64,000 bases of DNA from the NCBI RefSeq assembly GCF_900111115.1, contig NZ_FOGD01000007.1:82908-146907 (forward strand). The letters are read 5' to 3'. The translations under genes were made by a program, and so were the position numbers. Each line of letters opens with the position of its first letter. Position 1 is the first letter of the stretch. Shown in pieces: positions 1 to 8,614 of this stretch. The notes beneath the pieces were generated by a model. The model made no database searches, had not been told where the DNA came from, and worked only from the letters and a program-made list of their open reading frames with translations. Origin of the DNA: Giesbergeria anulus (GTDB lineage: Bacteria > Pseudomonadota > Gammaproteobacteria > Burkholderiales > Burkholderiaceae_C).

Positions 1-1
1 A

Positions 2-109
2 GTGACGAATTACTCACGGCAGAAAACTTGTGAAGAATCCCCTTGGCTCAATCGAAATCAGCAACTTGCTGGAGGGAAAATGGCAGCCGCAGACTTCATC
101 TTGGTCTAA
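2..109 (+). CDS. 3' end of an upstream gene (partial)
   Basis: An open frame enters at the window edge and stops with TAA at 107-109, giving 35 residues that end in ADFILV. The terminator-like palindrome begins 23 bases later, as expected behind a real gene. No family is recognisable from so short a tail. Confidence 0.35.
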   Translation: MTNYSRQKTCEESPWLNRNQQLAGGKMAAADFILV

Positions 110-132
110 CCGGGCCTCAGCGTTCTGCAAAC

Positions 133-160
133 GACCGGCCAAATTTGGCCGGTCTTTTTT
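133..160 (+). terminator. 22-bp palindrome copy 1 with T-run
   Basis: Half-site GACCGGCCAAA is followed directly by its exact reverse complement (133-154), then six T. The stem-loop plus T-run has the form of a rho-independent terminator. This is one of 17 copies in the window. Confidence 0.75.
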
Positions 161-206
161 TGACTTTCGTGCGCCAATGGTTAGCCTGAACGCAGACTCC
201 AAAAAA

Positions 207-716
207 ATGAACGCTACTACCCCACCCCACCGCGCCAACCAGATAGAGTGGCAAATCTGGGCCGACGAACTGCGTCACGCCCCTCAGCAAGCTGTGAGCG
301 ACTTGCTACGAGGTGCGGCCTGCATCAGCCCTTTTGAGCGCGCTGCTCCGCACGAGTTTTTGTTGGCTATCCTGCCCCGCAGCAGCCGCTCAGTATCACG
401 CGCCCTGCTGGGAGAACCTACTCCCACGCCACCAGAACCCGATCCGACTGCGGATTTACCATCCTGCTTGGATGCAGGCTTGCACGCTTGGTTGCTGGCC
501 CAACGCCAAGCGCCCTTGCCCCCCGCACACAAATTGGGAGCCTATGCCGCCCAAGTGTGCGAAGCCTTGCAATGGCCGCTTTATTTCACATTGCCCCAAA
601 CCCGAACAGCGCTCAACGCCGACCAAGAACGCTGGCTGCCGTGGCTGCAATCACTGGTGATCACCCCCTGCCGCGCCCCAGAGCGTGACTACTTGCAGCT
701 ACTCACTTTTATATAA
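207..716 (+). CDS. hypothetical plasmid protein, 169 aa
   Basis: The frame is open from 30, but that longer form would translate the palindrome at 133-154, so I chose ATG 207. No known domain is recognised. Residues 12-60 (WQIWADELRHAPQQAVSDLLRG and onward to HEFLLA) are clearly related to the broken gene at 42305-42542, so this is a family with two members on the element, one decayed. The middle is Pro-rich (residues 70-85). Confidence 0.6.
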   Translation: MNATTPPHRANQIEWQIWADELRHAPQQAVSDLLRGAACISPFERAAPHEFLLAILPRSSRSVSRALLGEPTPTPPEPDPTADLPSCLDAGLHAWLLAQRQAPLPPAHKLGAYAAQVCEALQWPLYFTLPQTRTALNADQERWLPWLQSLVITPCRAPERDYLQLLTFI

Positions 717-734
717 CTTAGGTACTGTTGAATA

Positions 735-1025
735 ATGAAATTGACCGACACAATGCGCACCGATCCCATAAGCCTTGCTGCTGCCAAGAAACTCGGCGGC
801 GTGCCTGATGGATTTTCCTTTTTCAGGCTTGAATGGCTGGGAGCCAAACCTGAAGACTGGAAGGTGATGAAATGCTCAGGCGCAGTTTTCAGAGAAGCGA
901 AGTCTGGGCCACGCAAAGGCCAGCAGTGCATCTTGGTCAAAGGAACCGAGCGCACCGCTTTTGTGACCAGTGCAGAAATAAATGCCGAAGCCGCCGCGAT
1001 TGCACCGCCGATTACTACGACTTAA
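735..1025 (+). CDS. hypothetical protein, 96 aa
   Basis: ATG start 18 bases after the preceding stop, same strand. Soluble, basic (RKGQQCILVKGTERTAF), with no recognised domain. It sits in a run of short co-oriented genes and is probably co-transcribed with them. Confidence 0.6.
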   Translation: MKLTDTMRTDPISLAAAKKLGGVPDGFSFFRLEWLGAKPEDWKVMKCSGAVFREAKSGPRKGQQCILVKGTERTAFVTSAEINAEAAAIAPPITTT

Positions 1026-1061
1026 CCAAGAATCACAGAGAAAATATTCTCTCGCAAACAA

Positions 1062-1325
1062 ATGAAGCGCGAAAAAAATAATCCGCGAAGATGGATTAAC
1101 TATCAAGACCACCCCAATGTCCACCGCATTGTTTTGACGCGACTCCAGAATGGCGTTACGCTTGACCAAGCGCACGAGATTTTTATGCGGTTTTTTGTAA
1201 GAAACCAGTCCGCTCCCGCTGTAGCCACTGAAATGAGAATCGACTATAAAACCACCTGCGATATTTTATACGGAGTAGTTTGGCCCCAAGCCTACAAACA
1301 ATGGTCTAGCGACCCATTCAATTAG
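1062..1325 (+). CDS. hypothetical protein, 87 aa
   Basis: Basic N-terminus, then a mostly helical stretch. The segment SAPAVATEMRIDYKTTCDIL resembles a small helix-turn-helix, so a DNA-binding role is possible but is inference only. The Shine-Dalgarno is weak. Confidence 0.5.
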   Translation: MKREKNNPRRWINYQDHPNVHRIVLTRLQNGVTLDQAHEIFMRFFVRNQSAPAVATEMRIDYKTTCDILYGVVWPQAYKQWSSDPFN

Positions 1326-1355
1326 ATTTTCAGCGCGCAGAAAGACTCAGAAACA

Positions 1356-1574
1356 ATGGCGAAATTTCTAACCGGAATAGCATTTGGCTTTTTGCTGTCA
1401 TCTTTATTTGCACCGTTTGATACTATGAAAAGCCCCAGCCATAAAACCGCTAATTGCGAAACAGCAGGCTTTTTTACCGGGAAGAAATGGCAATGCACGC
1501 CAGAAGAAAAGGCCGAGCTTACACTAAAGCAAGACGAAAATAATATGGCAATTTTGAAATGTCAGGGGAATTAA
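1356..1574 (+). CDS. small membrane-anchored or exported protein, 72 aa
   Basis: Residues 4-20 (FLTGIAFGFLLSSLFAP) form one hydrophobic segment, followed by a polar domain with three Cys (positions 34, 47, 69). It could be a periplasmic small protein tethered by its N-terminus. Function unknown. Confidence 0.5.
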   Translation: MAKFLTGIAFGFLLSSLFAPFDTMKSPSHKTANCETAGFFTGKKWQCTPEEKAELTLKQDENNMAILKCQGN

Positions 1575-1754
1575 ATGACACAGCAAGAAGCAGACGAAGC
1601 ACAAAATTGGCGAGGGATGGATGGATCAACAGCATATCAGTTGATTGAGCGTCACGCGAATAATTGGGATGAAATCGGCTTGATGATGAACGCATGGCTG
1701 CGTGCAAACCGTACCGTAAACCCAGATTGCGCCACCCAACCCACCCCAAACTAA
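1575..1754 (+). CDS. hypothetical protein, 59 aa
   Basis: ATG at 1575 follows directly on the preceding TAA (1572-1574), a tight operon junction. The 59 residues (start MTQQEADEAQNWRGM) are acidic and soluble. No domain recognised. Confidence 0.5.
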   Translation: MTQQEADEAQNWRGMDGSTAYQLIERHANNWDEIGLMMNAWLRANRTVNPDCATQPTPN

Positions 1755-1770
1755 TCTCAGGAGCGAAATC

Positions 1771-2196
1771 ATGATTCGATTTGAAGGCCACAAAGCAGCG
1801 AACGGCACCGAAATCGTGCTTCGTTTGTTCAATACACGAAAGGCGGCAAGCATTGCTGGTGGCCCCAAATGCGCGGTCATTGGTATCGGCCCCGGATTCG
1901 CATATCTTGGTGAATACGGTGCCTATTTCGACGAAGATGGCGAAATTCCATACTGGTGGGCGCTGGACGATTCTTTGCGAACGCACGACGAGGAACCTGA
2001 TGCCACGCACTTTCGACCTGGTGATTGGTGGACTGCGCCACGGGGTACCCGCTATCGCGTCACCAAAGATGTGCGGCACGTCCACTCCGAAAGGCAGGTG
2101 GCCTTGCAGCCAGCGGGCAAAGGCCCAAAAAAGTGGGTGCAGTGGAGCGCCATCAAGCGCGGGTGGCATCGGGAAGCATGGGGCGGGCAGCCGTAA
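1771..2196 (+). CDS. hypothetical protein, 141 aa
   Basis: Strong Shine-Dalgarno (CAGGAG) 8 bases before ATG. Rich in Trp and Gly with a beta-type pattern (YLGEYGAYFDEDGEIPYWW). No catalytic motif is visible. The palindrome copy at 2221 follows the stop by 24 bases. Confidence 0.6.
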   Translation: MIRFEGHKAANGTEIVLRLFNTRKAASIAGGPKCAVIGIGPGFAYLGEYGAYFDEDGEIPYWWALDDSLRTHDEEPDATHFRPGDWWTAPRGTRYRVTKDVRHVHSERQVALQPAGKGPKKWVQWSAIKRGWHREAWGGQP

Positions 2197-2220
2197 GCGC
2201 CCATTTCCAGCTCAAGGCGC

Positions 2221-2242
2221 GACCGGCCAAATTTGGCCGGTC
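2221..2242. repeat. 22-bp palindrome copy 2
   Basis: Perfect copy of half-site GACCGGCCAAA plus its reverse complement, between the genes ending at 2196 and starting at 2295. No long T-run follows. Confidence 0.85.
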
Positions 2243-2294
2243 TTGATTTCCATGCAACGCCCAATTTTTACGGGCTGATTTTTAAGGAAAAAGA

Positions 2295-2591
2295 ATGGCA
2301 GATATTCTTGAGCAATTGCAGCAACGGATTCTTGTGGAGCATGGCGGCCCGAAAGGTATGCAGTTCGGCTGGAATCTAACGGAGGGCGACAGCCTCATAC
2401 ACCGCGAGGCTGCACTTGAAATTGAACGGCTTCGCAAAATGGTTGACCGACTGCTTACGCATTGCGAGGACGGCGAATGCGCGACATGCGGCGCAATCGT
2501 GTGTAAACACGGGGACGTAATGCACTTTCATCACGACGGGTGCCCATCGTGCTCAACTGACCAGACTGAGCCGATTTTTCAATCAGCTTGA
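2295..2591 (+). CDS. hypothetical zinc-binding protein, 98 aa
   Basis: Start follows AAGGAAAAAGA. The C-terminal half carries CATCGAIVCKHGD and HFHHDGCPSC, a Cys/His pattern fit for one zinc site. The N-terminal half is helical (REAALEIERLRKMVDRLL). Resembles short phage or plasmid proteins of unknown function. Confidence 0.6.
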   Translation: MADILEQLQQRILVEHGGPKGMQFGWNLTEGDSLIHREAALEIERLRKMVDRLLTHCEDGECATCGAIVCKHGDVMHFHHDGCPSCSTDQTEPIFQSA

Positions 2592-2622
2592 CTACTAGGT
2601 TGCACCACAAGGAGAAAATCCC

Positions 2623-2907
2623 ATGCCCTGCTACACCATGTACGACAAAGATCGAAACCGGGTAGGCCACATTTGTGGCAACTTGGGGCCGCATTGTTCC
2701 GACTGCGGAGACACGGGCGACAACCTATGCGATTACCCAGTTGGTGACGGCAAGACCTGTGACCGCTCAATTTGCGAATACCACTCCAACGAGGTTGCTT
2801 CAAACATGCACTACTGCGACCAGCACTATGCTGAGTGGCGACCATTCCGCGACTCTGGTGGTGTGAGGGCAGCGCTTGAGAAAGTAGTGCTGCTTCGTGG
2901 GGAATAG
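2623..2907 (+). CDS. Cys-rich hypothetical protein, 94 aa
   Basis: Preceded by AAGGAGAAAATCCC. Ten Cys and several His occur in pairs (CSDCGDTGDNLCDY, CDRSICEYH, YCDQHY), suggesting two zinc clusters. Function not recognised; one of several small zinc-binding orphans on the element. Confidence 0.6.
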   Translation: MPCYTMYDKDRNRVGHICGNLGPHCSDCGDTGDNLCDYPVGDGKTCDRSICEYHSNEVASNMHYCDQHYAEWRPFRDSGGVRAALEKVVLLRGE

Positions 2908-2953
2908 AACCTGAAAGAGGATAATAATGGAACAGCAGCCATAGACACTGAGA

Positions 2954-3160
2954 ATGAAAAACCAAAAAAGGTTAAATAAAACACAAGCGGACTGGGTAGA
3001 TATGTGCAAGCAAACAATTGGTGATCCTATTGGTCTTGACAAATTTATCAGCGGCGAATCAACTGATTTTTATAATGATGTTATTTTGAAAACTTGTCGG
3101 TGGTGGGAAATGCACTCAAGCGACATACTACACAAACTGCAAGATTTTCCATCTAACTAG
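2954..3160 (+). CDS. hypothetical protein, 68 aa
   Basis: Lower GC than its neighbours. Starts MKNQKRLNKTQADWVDM; helical and soluble, with no domain recognised. The start has only a weak ribosome site. Confidence 0.45.
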   Translation: MKNQKRLNKTQADWVDMCKQTIGDPIGLDKFISGESTDFYNDVILKTCRWWEMHSSDILHKLQDFPSN

Positions 3161-3246
3161 CTAACACCCGAATTCACGGGCGACGTGCCATCCCTGTAAC
3201 AACGGGTTGGGCGACTGGTGAACAAAGGTGCGACCAGAGGACAGAT

Positions 3247-3615
3247 ATGGAGCAAAAACCACAACTGATGAACGTGAGCAGCATGATCGGAGCCACCGAG
3301 CGCGCCCAGCAGCGCGTGCAGGCGTGGATTGACCATGCCACCAAGGTGCAAGCTGATGCAGGGAAGTCCGAACGGCTCGCGCGGCTGGAATGCAAAGCGT
3401 GCTTCTACGCCAGCCGCATAGGCGGTGCAGCGATGACATATCGCCCGTGCATGTGCTGCGGCAGTCGTGAGCTTTACAGCAGTACGGCGACGGACGTACT
3501 GTGTGCGCCGTGCGCCACCGCTGGCGACCTGTGCAAACGATGCGGCGGCGACCGCGAAATCCGCGCCCAGCGTAAGGGATGGCCTGCGGCGTACAGCGAG
3601 ACGCCCAACGCCTGA
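3247..3615 (+). CDS. Cys-rich hypothetical protein, 122 aa
   Basis: Helical N-terminus (residues 15-45), then three Cys pairs: CKAC, CMCC and CAPC/CKRC. This fits a treble-clef or zinc-ribbon-like fold. The palindrome copy at 3646 lies just behind the stop. Confidence 0.55.
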   Translation: MEQKPQLMNVSSMIGATERAQQRVQAWIDHATKVQADAGKSERLARLECKACFYASRIGGAAMTYRPCMCCGSRELYSSTATDVLCAPCATAGDLCKRCGGDREIRAQRKGWPAAYSETPNA

Positions 3616-3645
3616 ATTCAGGGGCGGCTGGAGGCTATCCCATTC

Positions 3646-3667
3646 GACCGGCCAAATTTGGCCGGTC
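3646..3667. repeat. 22-bp palindrome copy 3
   Basis: Perfect copy between convergent genes ending at 3615 (+) and 3692 (-). It could terminate transcription from both sides. Confidence 0.85.
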
Positions 3668-3691
3668 TGTCTGGATCGAAGCAAACGGAGC

Positions 3692-4318
3692 CTAGCTTCC
3701 GGTCTGGAGGTTTGCCGCCGTCACCCAGAGGGCCATTGCGATAACCCCTACCGCCCCGTACAGCACCGGCATACTGATGGTGTAGGGCAGCAGCGGCAGC
3801 AGGACGAACACGCCAACCACCATCACCAAAGAATGCCCTGCGCCCCAAAAAAACACTGGGTTATGCGATTCAAAAACATCGACCTTCTTTGCGCGTACTA
3901 CCAAGCCATCGACCAAGGCAGGCGCGGCGACAGCAAGGGCCAGTGCAAGAAATGTGGGCCACAGCCCCGCCAATCGCCAGACCGCACGATAAACCATGTG
4001 CCACAGGTTTTCATGGTATTTGACCGTAGCAGCAGCAGTGCGCTTGATGCCGCTTGGGTCATCCAGATGAGCCGATGATGTGAAAAGTTTTTTTGAAAAT
4101 TTCACTGCATCAGAAAACACCACAGTAAAAACATGATCCGCCCTTTCATTTATCTTTTGAATATCTTGCCCTAACTCTTTCATGAGCGCTATTTCTGCTG
4201 ATGGAATCCGCATTTCCTCTCGACTCACAAATGCAGGCACCAATAAAAATATGGCAAATGGGAGTACCCAAATCCAGAATAATCCGTGGCGGACAAATTG
4301 ATTTTTTACTTCGATCAT
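3692..4318 (-). CDS. DUF4400-like conjugal transfer membrane protein
   Basis: 208 aa inner-membrane protein: one N-terminal segment (residues 13-29), a periplasmic-type helical stretch with LMKELGQDIQKINERADHVF, then three C-terminal hydrophobic segments. Layout and position match the DUF4400 family (integrating-element protein TIGR03747; S043 in SXT), which lies just downstream of traD in MOBH-type elements. Its start overlaps the end of the coupling-protein gene by 4 bases, so the two are translationally coupled. Exact role in transfer is unknown for the family. Confidence 0.7.
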   Translation of the reverse strand: MIEVKNQFVRHGLFWIWVLPFAIFLLVPAFVSREEMRIPSAEIALMKELGQDIQKINERADHVFTVVFSDAVKFSKKLFTSSAHLDDPSGIKRTAAATVKYHENLWHMVYRAVWRLAGLWPTFLALALAVAAPALVDGLVVRAKKVDVFESHNPVFFWGAGHSLVMVVGVFVLLPLLPYTISMPVLYGAVGVIAMALWVTAANLQTGS

Positions 4319-7140
4319 GGCGCTTCCCGTTTCGCTTCAATAAATTCCAAGGCTCCTTTATAAATTCCCCGACCAGCAAGGAAAGCAAAGAAGTGCAGTG
4401 GTGGCAAACGCATTAAAAGTGCAGCCGATACCAAGGCTGTTTTTTCCGCTTTCAGTGAACGTGACGTGTTGCTTCTAAATTCGGTAAATGCTTCGCTGGA
4501 GCCAGCGCCAGAGCTATAAGAAACTTCAAGCTGTCTTGTTTGCACTTCACCAAAAAGATCAGAAACATATTTGGCAGTTTCTGCGCTGCGAATCCGCAGA
4601 CTCAAAATGTTGTTCAGGTTCGCTAAAACTTGCTCACACTTATCTTTGCTACCTAAGCGCACCGTCAAATCTGCAATCGACTGCATAGCCAAAAACGCTT
4701 TGATGCCAGCACCACCACCCTTATTCAAAATCTGGATAAGCTGGTCATTTGCGACTTCAGCCACCTCATCGACAAACAAATAAGCATCTGTCGGTTCCGA
4801 GAAGTTATAAATTGCACCCAAGGTACTACTCAAATCCGCCAGCAAAATAGAACCAATGGCTGAGGCAATAATCTTGTTTGATAGCGAATCCAAGCCGATG
4901 TAGAGAACCGCTTTTTCATCGACCACGCGACGCATATCGTAAATGGGGCGGGTATCACTCAAATCCTGTGGATCAGGCGAAAGCAGATCGCCAATTTCAT
5001 CTGAACCCAGCATTTCCAAGATAGGCTCCAACACCTGCACCATCTTGCTGTAATGCTCCTTGGAATGCTTCACCATCGAAATAATTCCTTCGATAGTATC
5101 GTCCGTGTCACCTTCTTGCAGGTATTTGGCAATACACCAATCAAGGCGCGTCAGCGGGGCATTGTTTTTTCCACCACCGCCACCAGAAGACCCAGAAGGC
5201 ATATTTTTCAAATCCCGATCCCACTCAGGCCCATGCTTTGCAGCAAAGTGGATAGTGAGAATTTTTTCTGCCAAGCCTTCGACGCCCATTTGGACATAGC
5301 GCTTGGTGTTGCGAATGGTGGGCCTTTCGCCCGCAGCGATCAGCGCACGATGGACGCGAAATAGCGTTTTCCATGCGAACGCAGCAAAGCTCCCATCCGC
5401 ATCAACCAATTGCCCAATCCGAGTGGCAGGCTCGCTTTTCCCGTTCCAGTTTTGCAGTGGTTGCAAACGGATAGATTTTTCTGGCTGTGCCGGATCAAAG
5501 TAGAGAAATTTGCGACCCGTCAGGCGACATTGCAGCTTGAGCATCGACACCCAATCAATGTCTTTCTTCGGGTCAATCACAATCAGCGCCGAACCCATGT
5601 CAACAATTTGCGCGGTAATCAGCTCGTACAGCCGTGTGTTGTGGGTCACGACATAGCCGTCTGTGATGTAGAGATGCTGCGGGTGGTCAATCAAAATGCA
5701 CTGCGCTTCTTTCAGACCGCATTCCTCAATGCGCTCGATGGCAACAGCTAATTCTTTGCCACCTGGCCTGTATTCGGCGGGCGCTATTGCTTGCTTTTCT
5801 TCGCTGTAGAAAAGTTTTTTGGGATTGGGAAATCTGATCGATAGCGTGTAATAGGCTTTGCTTTGCCCACCATCCTGATCTTGCGCGGGGATCACTCGCT
5901 CTTTCATGATTGAGAAACCACCCAAGGAGCAGATGATTTCAGCAACATCCATCGCCAAGATTTTGTTGGTAGTGCTGTAATAAACAGCGCCTGTTTCAAC
6001 AACCTTGCCATCGTTATCGAACAAGCCCCGCAGAATTTCAAAGCGATCTTCTATTGACGAATCCTTGTATTCTTGAGGAATGCACTTTTCCCAACTTTCA
6101 ACTTCAGCGCTATTAAAGCCATCACTTAGCATACAACCGAAGATGTAGGGGTCGATAGGGGTAGTGACTTTCTTCTTGTAAACAGGTTTGGGCAGCCGAA
6201 TGTGAAAGCTGCTCAAGCCGTCTTTCATCGACTCGATAATCTTCTCAGTCGTCAGCACTTGGAGCTTGTCAGACTCTTTTTTCAGCAAGCCGACCTGATA
6301 TTGCAAAGGTACTTTTCGCTCAATAACTTCCCACAGATGGTTCCCGCAGGCTTCAACTTGCCGCCCGTCTTCTAGCGTGATGCGGTAAATTTTCAATTTA
6401 CCTTGGGGGAAAATTCTTAGCACTTTGGAACGCCCACCATCCGGGGTGCTCACCAGCATTCCCGCTCTAACATTCCCCATCCGCATCCAGCCAGTAGGCG
6501 TATGTACTTTCGAGTCGAGCGGCTGGGCCTTGCCAGCGCGCGTGGTTCCGGTAATCAGGGTGTGACCGGGAAGTGAGGTGAAAGGGATGCCTATATCTTT
6601 TTCCTCGGCAATTCCAACACCATGAATCCACGGCGCACCAATATCTGAATCACGCACCGGCTTGCTGTTTTTAGGCAAGATTCCATCCAGCACCGCTGCT
6701 TTGATGTTGTCAGATCGCGTACGTTTATTTTTTGGGACTTGCTCCAGCCGCTCTATTTCATCGCGAACAAACTCAGGTAAATCTGGCAACTCATCCACAT
6801 TCCGATTCAAAATTTGCGTGGAAATTTCAGCGTGCTTTTGTGACCAGATAAAGCCACGGCCCAGCGATAACAGACCTCGCTTTCGCTGCAAACGTGAACG
6901 ACTCATCAACAGCGGCAGAGTAATCGTCCTCATGCGCGACAGTGACAGCGCCAATCGGAACTCCCACAGCTTTTTGAGTTGTTGCGCGCGAAAAGCCGCC
7001 ATCACCAAGGTGCCCAGCATCATTAGCCACCACCACGGCGGCTGCATGACCACCAGCACTACCGAGCCAACAAGCCAGCCGATAGACGCATAGCCCTCGT
7101 AGCCGCGACGAAATAAATCCTCGTATGACCTAGTACCCAC
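4315..7140 (-). CDS. traD: TraD/VirD4-type coupling protein precursor interrupted by an intein
   Basis: 941 aa precursor. Residues 18-50 form two membrane helices, as in type IV coupling proteins that pass the relaxosome to the secretion channel. The P-loop GTTRAGK-T is interrupted after K204: residues 205-501 are an intein and T502 resumes the ATPase (RLYELITAQIVD, VIDPKKD). A Walker B with DEVAE follows further on. Removing the intein leaves 644 aa, the usual size for SXT-type TraD. Without splicing the ATPase cannot bind nucleotide. The downstream partner is the DUF4400 protein; upstream is a relaxase-like gene. Confidence 0.88.
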   Translation of the reverse strand: MGTRSYEDLFRRGYEGYASIGWLVGSVVLVVMQPPWWWLMMLGTLVMAAFRAQQLKKLWEFRLALSLSRMRTITLPLLMSRSRLQRKRGLLSLGRGFIWSQKHAEISTQILNRNVDELPDLPEFVRDEIERLEQVPKNKRTRSDNIKAAVLDGILPKNSKPVRDSDIGAPWIHGVGIAEEKDIGIPFTSLPGHTLITGTTRAGKAQPLDSKVHTPTGWMRMGNVRAGMLVSTPDGGRSKVLRIFPQGKLKIYRITLEDGRQVEACGNHLWEVIERKVPLQYQVGLLKKESDKLQVLTTEKIIESMKDGLSSFHIRLPKPVYKKKVTTPIDPYIFGCMLSDGFNSAEVESWEKCIPQEYKDSSIEDRFEILRGLFDNDGKVVETGAVYYSTTNKILAMDVAEIICSLGGFSIMKERVIPAQDQDGGQSKAYYTLSIRFPNPKKLFYSEEKQAIAPAEYRPGGKELAVAIERIEECGLKEAQCILIDHPQHLYITDGYVVTHNTRLYELITAQIVDMGSALIVIDPKKDIDWVSMLKLQCRLTGRKFLYFDPAQPEKSIRLQPLQNWNGKSEPATRIGQLVDADGSFAAFAWKTLFRVHRALIAAGERPTIRNTKRYVQMGVEGLAEKILTIHFAAKHGPEWDRDLKNMPSGSSGGGGGKNNAPLTRLDWCIAKYLQEGDTDDTIEGIISMVKHSKEHYSKMVQVLEPILEMLGSDEIGDLLSPDPQDLSDTRPIYDMRRVVDEKAVLYIGLDSLSNKIIASAIGSILLADLSSTLGAIYNFSEPTDAYLFVDEVAEVANDQLIQILNKGGGAGIKAFLAMQSIADLTVRLGSKDKCEQVLANLNNILSLRIRSAETAKYVSDLFGEVQTRQLEVSYSSGAGSSEAFTEFRSNTSRSLKAEKTALVSAALLMRLPPLHFFAFLAGRGIYKGALEFIEAKREAP
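5638..6528 (-). other. class 3 intein with LAGLIDADG-type endonuclease domain
   Basis: Encodes residues 205-501 (297 aa) of the coupling-protein precursor. It begins with Ala rather than Cys or Ser, ends YVVTHN, and is followed by Thr. The class 3 signature is present: Trp after the block B His (NHLW, W270), Cys in block F (AQC, C481) and Thr before the final His-Asn (T499). Endonuclease blocks are seen at YIFGCMLSDG (residues 332-341) and ILRGLFDNDG (369-378). Splicing by this class uses the block F Cys as first nucleophile. Confidence 0.82.
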
Positions 7141-7158
7141 AAGACTCTCCCAAAAACA

Positions 7159-7180
7159 GACCGGCCAAATTTGGCCGGTC
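7159..7180. repeat. 22-bp palindrome copy 4
   Basis: Perfect copy between the relaxase-like gene (ends 7210) and the coupling-protein start (7140), both on the - strand. As a terminator it would partly uncouple the two genes. Confidence 0.85.
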
Positions 7181-7209
7181 GAACAAACAACACCAGCCCA
7201 GCCTCAACC

Positions 7210-8481
7210 CTAGTTCTTGGAGGCTTTCGCGTGCTGATAGATGGCCCCCAACTTGGCATTGCAGATGGCACCGCCATCGGCCTGCCTTTCCAGCACACAC
7301 TTGGCTTCATAAAGCGCCATGTAGTTAGCCGCTGGAAGCGAAGCGAACCCCAACGCCTTGCGTCCAATGTGCAAATTGCCGTTCTCCAGCACCTTGACAT
7401 CGAGATTCGGAGCAAACGCCAAGGCCCGAACCCACTCCACCACCTTGATCGGGATGCCCTCAATGTCTGGGGCCGCAACCGCAGGCTGCTGTGGTGCCTG
7501 TGGCTGGACAGGCGCGGCAGGGGGCGGCGGCGAAGCATTGGCGCTGGCCTGACTAGCAAGCGGAGGGGATACGGGGGCAGCCGCCTTCGGAAGCGTTGCC
7601 GGTGCGGCTGCTGTAGTTGGCGCGGCACTGGAACCAGCCGCAGCAGTGGCTTGAGAACTAGGTGCCGGTGTCGAAGCTGCTGGGGCTGGCGGCACAGGCG
7701 CGGTAGCGTGCGCTGTATATAGCTCAGGGCGCAGTGGATCGTGAACAGGCCCATTGTCTGAAGCGACCGGAATATCCGCCATCACACTGGTGGCCTTGTC
7801 CCCAATCACTTTGGATTCTTGATCACGCAAGAATTCCAAAACCCGTGATAGCGACATACGCACCACTTTAGCGAGTGGACTTTCCGTGCCGCTCATAACC
7901 ATTGCGGGGTTGATGGCCGCACCCAACTGATTCAAAAGGGCAGGCGACAGATGGCTGAATTGACCGGGGTAAAAAAATGTCTGCACATAAATCAATCCCG
8001 ATTGCTGTGGCAATGCCGGTTCATTGCACCATTTAGCACTGAACTTGGTATCTAACTCCCCCAGCGGAAAACGCCCAGCAAAACTGTGGCGCTGTCCATC
8101 GCCCAGAGTAACTTCCACGGCCCCCGCGCACATCAGGTAAGCGCTGGCCAGTGTGGCGCAATAAGCGCACCAGCGATAAAGCGGATCATCGCGTTGCCGT
8201 TCTTGGGCGGTGGCCTTGGGAGCAAAGATCACCGCATCGCACGAGCGCACCGCCAATAGCCCCGCTTGCAATCCAAATTGCAGCGCACCACCGGGGTGGC
8301 TGCAAACAGTCGGCGCAAGCGGTAAATCTTGGACACACATTGCCAAGCGATCCGCCATCGGAACGTACTGTTTTAGGAAAAAATCACGCGGGATTGCACA
8401 GGCGGTCAGTAGGTCAGAGAAATGGCCTCGACCAATCAGCTCTGCGAACAAAATTTGTGGAGTTTTCGTTTTTGAGTGCAT
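7210..8481 (-). CDS. TraI_2 (MOBH relaxase)-like protein with degraded active site
   Basis: 423 aa from ATG 8481 (AGGAAG 13 bases upstream; a GTG at 8496 has no usable spacing). Residues 50-118 align by eye with the MOBH relaxase core: leader PLAPTVCSHPGGALQFGLQAG stands where relaxases carry the multi-His motif before GPGG, and TLASAYLMC stands where they have the HD (HDIGK) motif. Most metal ligands are therefore missing. A Pro/Ala-rich linker (about 265-345) joins a C-terminal domain. It lies upstream of traD as traI does in SXT and IncA/C. It may be a structural relaxosome protein or a decayed enzyme. Confidence 0.6.
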   Translation of the reverse strand: MHSKTKTPQILFAELIGRGHFSDLLTACAIPRDFFLKQYVPMADRLAMCVQDLPLAPTVCSHPGGALQFGLQAGLLAVRSCDAVIFAPKATAQERQRDDPLYRWCAYCATLASAYLMCAGAVEVTLGDGQRHSFAGRFPLGELDTKFSAKWCNEPALPQQSGLIYVQTFFYPGQFSHLSPALLNQLGAAINPAMVMSGTESPLAKVVRMSLSRVLEFLRDQESKVIGDKATSVMADIPVASDNGPVHDPLRPELYTAHATAPVPPAPAASTPAPSSQATAAAGSSAAPTTAAAPATLPKAAAPVSPPLASQASANASPPPPAAPVQPQAPQQPAVAAPDIEGIPIKVVEWVRALAFAPNLDVKVLENGNLHIGRKALGFASLPAANYMALYEAKCVLERQADGGAICNAKLGAIYQHAKASKN

Positions 8482-8614
8482 CCGCACAGGTTGCACTTCC
8501 TAGAGGCGGCTTCCTGAGCGAAAGATTGCTGCAATCGTGAATTTTTCAAAACTTGACTGGGGTGCTTCTTCGGTCATGCTTGAAAAGTTCGTCTATTTCT
8601 GTTTTTTTTGTCAC

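Noticed and set aside
30..206. Longer start for the first gene (GTG 30)
   Set aside because: It would translate the palindrome with T-run at 133-160 and overlaps the end of the preceding frame; ATG 207 is more likely.
1519..2169. 216-codon - strand frame
   Set aside because: Antisense to two + strand genes with good ribosome sites and includes no domain.
3157..3684. 175-codon - strand frame
   Set aside because: Shadow of the 122-aa Cys-rich gene; it reads through a palindrome copy.
7171..7754. Arg-rich frames on both strands around the Pro/Ala linker
   Set aside because: Produced by the GC-rich linker of the relaxase-like gene in other frames.
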